Assembly (NCBI GenBank): GCA_030622705.1
Contig: JAUXFU010000021.1
Location: 1-9,510, forward strand
DNA from: Candidatus Omnitrophota bacterium
GTDB lineage: Bacteria > Omnitrophota > Koll11 > Gygaellales > JAHJCI01
Direction: 5' to 3'
DNA length: 9,510 nucleotides
A program made the position numbers and the translations under genes. Position 1 is the first letter of the stretch. Every line of letters begins with the position of its first letter. Below the pieces are notes generated by a model. It ran no database searches, had not been told where the DNA came from, and saw only the letters and a list, made by a program, of their open reading frames with translations. Positions 6,483 to 9,510 of the stretch are shown here, in pieces.

Positions 6483-7178
6483 ATGGGAAGGACTAACCAG
6501 ATATTAAGGATGATTTACCGATTATATCGAAAGAAGCATATTAAGGAAGATTTGCCTTGTCCGGATGAAGAGATTCTGGTTTGTTTCTCCGAGGGTACTC
6601 TTACAAAGAGCGAGTCAGAAAAGATACAGCAGCATCTTATCTCATGCCGCCGGTGCGCGGAGGTTGTCAGTTTATTTTGTCGGAGTTCCCAGGAGGCCGG
6701 GCGTGTCCCTGAATTTTTGATTAAGCAGGTAAAGAGGTTGATAAAACAAGACGTCGCGGGCGATATCTTTAAGGTTGTTATAGCCCTGAAGGAAAAGGCG
6801 CTTGAGATTCTGGAAACTACCGGTGACGTTATTATGGGTAATGAGATTATACCTATACCGGTTTTGCGCGGCCGGAAAATTGATGATTTTCCCGATGAGC
6901 TAAGATTAATTAAGGTATTCAGGGACATAGAAATTACCATTTTTTTCCAGAGAAAAGACAATAAGAGGGTTCGGATTAATCTAAATCTAATAGATAAAAG
7001 CAGCCTTTTGCCTTTAGATAATCTGCGCGTGACGCTTTCAAAGGATGGATGTGAATTTGCCTCGCATGCGGTTAGGGCGGGGAATGTGGTATTTGAAAAT
7101 GTTAGCTGCGGCCGCTGGGTTATCCGGATAGCGCGCAAAGACGAAAACTTAGGTGATATTAATTTGGAGATACTTTAA
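6483..7178 (+). CDS. Zinc-finger anti-sigma-like protein with a C-terminal beta-rich domain
   Basis: The 231-residue protein begins with a basic stretch (about 4-21). A zinc-finger anti-sigma (zf-HC2-like) motif follows: Cys26-Pro-Asp, Cys34, the helix F-S-E-G-T-L-T-K-S-E-S-E (35-46), then His51-x3-Cys55-x2-Cys58. Residues about 77-112 form a long amphipathic helix rather than a membrane span, so the protein appears soluble, unlike many anti-sigma factors. Residues about 120-231 alternate short hydrophobic strands and end with V-V-F-E-N-V and R-W-V-I-R-I, reminiscent of carboxypeptidase-regulatory-like or Cna-B-like beta sandwiches. Position directly after an ECF sigma gene and 20 bp before a CHAT protease gene suggests that it holds the sigma factor and is a possible protease substrate. 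Both roles are inferred. The ATG at 6483 has no ribosome binding site. The next Met (residue 10) would still keep the zinc motif. Confidence 0.75.
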   Translation: MGRTNQILRMIYRLYRKKHIKEDLPCPDEEILVCFSEGTLTKSESEKIQQHLISCRRCAEVVSLFCRSSQEAGRVPEFLIKQVKRLIKQDVAGDIFKVVIALKEKALEILETTGDVIMGNEIIPIPVLRGRKIDDFPDELRLIKVFRDIEITIFFQRKDNKRVRINLNLIDKSSLLPLDNLRVTLSKDGCEFASHAVRAGNVVFENVSCGRWVIRIARKDENLGDINLEIL

Positions 7179-7198
7179 GAGTAACGAGCAGAGAGAAT

Positions 7199-9427
7199 AT
7201 GCAGGAATTTGATACCTGGATTTTGGAGATTACGTGTCAGGGTGAACGTAATCTGAATTTAAGTTTATTTGAAAAAGGGCAAACCTTTCCTCTTAAATCA
7301 ATAAGTTCTACCCCGGTAGATTTCGCGGAAATCGAACAGCTCAATAATGAGGTAATTGCGATAATAAATAAAAGCAGGCAGAGAAAAACGCTTGCGCAAG
7401 ACTCGATAGAGGATTTTAAAAAGAATACAAGACTCCTTTATGACCTTTTGTTTAGCCGCCAGATCAAAAATCGGCTGGATTCTCTTGGGTCCGTAAATCT
7501 GGTTCTTTCGCTTGATGAAAGGTTGATCGCTATTCCATGGGAACTCCTTTTTAACGGTCAGGATTTCCTTTGTTTTAAATTTAATCTCGGCCGCAGTATT
7601 CATACCAGGAATTCAGAACATCAGCCGCGCTATCGCAATATTTCATCCAAACCAAGGATGTTGATTCTCGCTAATCCTACCGGAGACCTGCCATCGGCTT
7701 ACAGGGAGGGTTTATACATCAAGAATTGTTTAACCAAAACCGGCTCGATAAGCGTGGATTTTAAGGCACAGGATATAAGCAGTAATTATGTGCGTAAGAA
7801 TCTGCGTGATTATGATATCGTTCATTTTGCCGGGCATTGCGAATATAATAGTGAAAAGCCTGAAGAGTCCGGCTGGATAGTAGCTGATGGCTGGGTTAGC
7901 GCAAGGGATTTCCTTGTTTTAAGTGAGAGCGCTGCTCTTCCCAGTATAATTTTTGCCAATGCCTGTCAATCAGCGCGCGCTGAGAACAATCTTCTGGATT
8001 TACAGGCGCAAAGTAAGGTTTACGGGCTCGCGCAGGCCTTTCTATTTGCCGGGGTACGGCACTACCTGGGCAGTTTCTGGAGGGTCGAGGATGATTTTAG
8101 CGGAAAATTCGCGGAGGAGTTTTATAATCAAACAATTTCCGCTCAGTCAATCGGCAAGGCAGTAAGGTTAGCGCGCCTGAGACTTTTTCGTGAGTATGGT
8201 ATTGCGGCAGTTGCCTGGGCCGGTTATGTGCTTTACGGGGATCCGGGATTTGTTTTGTCTTCTCTTAGTGGCGCAGCGGCTAAAAAGAAAAGATTCCACG
8301 GGGTGGAAGTTTCTTCTGATGGGGCAAGGAGGCGCCTGGCGGTTATATCCAAAAAGAAAGCGATTATTTTTGGTTTAACCCTGGCGGTTCTTATTTCTGG
8401 CATGGTCGCGGTTAAGATTTTACCCACACTTAATCCAAAAACCTATTTTTTGTTTTCTCAGGCAAAGCAATCATACACGCAGGGAGATAATTCTAAGGTG
8501 TTCAGTTTAGCTGAAAGGATTATCAAACAGGATAGTTCATATTTACCTATTTTGAAACTGCGCGGGGATGTCTATTTTCGTTTAGGGAGATCAACCGAAG
8601 CCTTAAGCGATTATTTTGATTATGCCCGTCTTAGCCAGAAGAAAAAAGACTACAAGCATTTAGCCGCGGCCTATACCAAGATCGCGTGGACTACTCATAT
8701 GTGGGGTGATTATAAAAAGAGTTACGAATTTTACCAAAAGGCTCTCAATATAAGCAGAAAATATCATGATAAACTTAACGAGGCAGATGCTATGGAGCGT
8801 CTTGCTGTATGGTATATTGATAAGGGTGATAATGAGGCCGCATTTTCTTTATTGATAAAGAGTTTAGATATTAACCGGCAGAGAAGCCATGATCCTGAGC
8901 ATAGGTTTAATTTAGCCTGTGATTATTTTACTCTTGCTTTTCTTTATATGGAAAAGGAGGAGTATGCTACGGCTAAGGATTTTTTTAAGAAAAGCGAGGA
9001 GATTTTTGAAAGCTTAGGGGAAATCCCGGAATTAAGTGATTATTATTTTGATATGGGCGAGATAGCCCTTCTTGAGAAAAATTACAACCTGGCTTTAGAG
9101 TTTTATCAAAAAGGCTTAGCTTTGGATAAAAGGCTTAATCATCGATTTAATCTAAGTTCTGATTATTGGATGATAGGAGAGTTTTATTGGGAAACGGGTA
9201 AAATCGCGCAGGCAGAGAATTATTTTAAGGAGGCTATTATTCTCTGTCGCCAGATTAATAACCGCCCGGTATTAGCCGGTGTTTACTATGATTTAGGCAT
9301 GATGTATAAAGAGTTAGGCGAAGACAATAAGGCTAAGGAGTATTATTCTCAGGCGCTTAAACTTTACAAGGATATTGATACGCCGGATTATCAGCAAGTT
9401 CGGCAGGAATATCTTTCTTTTGAATAG
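7199..9427 (+). CDS. Transmembrane CHAT (caspase-like) protease with C-terminal TPR repeats
   Basis: The protein has 742 residues. Residues about 75-352 are a CHAT domain. It includes L-V-L-S-L-D-E-R-L-I-A-I-P-W-E-L-L (101-117), the catalytic His block H-F-A-G-H (209-213; His213 predicted catalytic), the Cys block N-A-C-Q-S-A-R (254-260; Cys256 predicted nucleophile) and the closing A-W-A-G-Y-V-L-Y-G-D-P (339-349). Residues 1-75 are an uncharacterised lead-in. After a basic stretch (R377-R379, K385-K387) comes one transmembrane helix (about 388-408). About eight TPR-like repeats (412-728) follow, the later ones spaced exactly 40 residues apart. By the positive-inside rule the protease faces the cytoplasm and the TPRs face the periplasm. 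Family knowledge: CHAT proteins are caspase-like peptidases often fused to TPRs, some acting in defence and signalling. The start at 7199 lies 20 bp after the zinc-finger gene with only a weak GAGAGA site, so the two are probably cotranscribed. The protein substrate is unknown. Confidence 0.88.
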   Translation: MQEFDTWILEITCQGERNLNLSLFEKGQTFPLKSISSTPVDFAEIEQLNNEVIAIINKSRQRKTLAQDSIEDFKKNTRLLYDLLFSRQIKNRLDSLGSVNLVLSLDERLIAIPWELLFNGQDFLCFKFNLGRSIHTRNSEHQPRYRNISSKPRMLILANPTGDLPSAYREGLYIKNCLTKTGSISVDFKAQDISSNYVRKNLRDYDIVHFAGHCEYNSEKPEESGWIVADGWVSARDFLVLSESAALPSIIFANACQSARAENNLLDLQAQSKVYGLAQAFLFAGVRHYLGSFWRVEDDFSGKFAEEFYNQTISAQSIGKAVRLARLRLFREYGIAAVAWAGYVLYGDPGFVLSSLSGAAAKKKRFHGVEVSSDGARRRLAVISKKKAIIFGLTLAVLISGMVAVKILPTLNPKTYFLFSQAKQSYTQGDNSKVFSLAERIIKQDSSYLPILKLRGDVYFRLGRSTEALSDYFDYARLSQKKKDYKHLAAAYTKIAWTTHMWGDYKKSYEFYQKALNISRKYHDKLNEADAMERLAVWYIDKGDNEAAFSLLIKSLDINRQRSHDPEHRFNLACDYFTLAFLYMEKEEYATAKDFFKKSEEIFESLGEIPELSDYYFDMGEIALLEKNYNLALEFYQKGLALDKRLNHRFNLSSDYWMIGEFYWETGKIAQAENYFKEAIILCRQINNRPVLAGVYYDLGMMYKELGEDNKAKEYYSQALKLYKDIDTPDYQQVRQEYLSFE

Positions 9428-9510
9428 ATTTTTTCCCGCAGATTTATAAGCAGTTTTATCTAATTTTCCAATCTTCAATCCACAACTTCCCAGCCTCAGT
9501 CCTTTAATAA
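9428..9510. other. Right-edge non-coding stretch with a T6 run
   Basis: Six T (9429-9434) follow the CHAT gene's stop codon directly, but I see no stable stem in front of them, so a terminator is not supported. The rest is AT-rich and contains no gene start or RNA gene that I can recognise. Confidence 0.5.

Noticed and set aside
6515..7138. Long antisense open frame opposite the zinc-finger gene
   Set aside because: It is composition-driven, low in recognisable motifs and rich in Ser/Arg, and it lies fully inside a + strand gene with a clear zinc-finger motif.
7953..8378. Short + strand frames within the CHAT coding region
   Set aside because: They are out-of-frame readings of the conserved CHAT domain, with no ribosome binding site and no coding character of their own.
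5786..9427. A true type III-E CRISPR (Craspase) locus
   Set aside because: No gRAMP/Cas7-11, Cas1 or repeat array is seen. The CHAT protein has reversed domain order and a membrane helix. Only the sigma/regulator/CHAT logic is similar.
9429..9434. Intrinsic terminator after the CHAT gene
   Set aside because: There is a T6 run, but no complementary arms precede it.
9460..9500. Minus-strand promoter at the right edge
   Set aside because: Reverse-strand TTGTGG and TAGATA at 17-base spacing are weak hexamers in AT-rich DNA. They would drive only antisense transcription into the CHAT gene, so chance is likely.

Overview
The window looks like chromosomal DNA from a Gram-negative bacterium of moderate, slightly AT-leaning base composition. 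All six complete genes, and one possible partial gene at the left edge, lie on the + strand. An HflK/HflC pair, a membrane pyrophosphatase, an HD-GYP response regulator and an ECF sigma/zinc-finger/CHAT-TPR cluster together would fit an uncultivated lineage of the PVC/Omnitrophota type. That placement is inferred from gene content and general sequence character only. No marker gene here proves it.

Layout. Positions 1-56 may hold the last codons of a sensor histidine kinase. A receiver-PAS-HD-GYP response regulator (58-1482) follows, predicted to degrade cyclic di-GMP. A short spacer with a perfect 16-bp tandem duplication (1483-1514) and a strong ribosome binding site lead into hflK-hflC (1542-3493), two overlapping genes for membrane-anchored SPFH proteins. 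Two successive hairpins (3497-3523, 3530-3575), the second with an uninterrupted 18-bp stem, separate hflC from hppA (3621-5720), an ion-pumping pyrophosphatase of the potassium-dependent class.

The most interesting part is 5770-9427: an ECF-like sigma factor, a soluble protein with an N-terminal zinc-finger anti-sigma-like motif and a C-terminal beta-rich domain, and a 742-residue protein joining an intact-looking CHAT (caspase-like) protease domain, one transmembrane helix and about eight TPR repeats. The inferred logic is that the TPR region senses something, probably outside the inner membrane. The CHAT protease would then act in the cytoplasm, perhaps on the zinc-finger protein, and release the sigma factor. 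This resembles the output arm of type III-E CRISPR (Craspase), where a TPR-CHAT protease cleaves Csx30, which restrains a sigma factor. No CRISPR component is seen here.

The sigma gene and the zinc-finger gene each have a TATAAT box 7 or 10 bases before the start codon and no Shine-Dalgarno sequence, suggesting leaderless or nearly leaderless transcripts. Two copies of a 9-bp near-palindromic site, 31 bp apart, lie just before the second TATAAT. They can be read either as operators or as the arms of an RNA hairpin. The last 83 bases carry no gene I can support.
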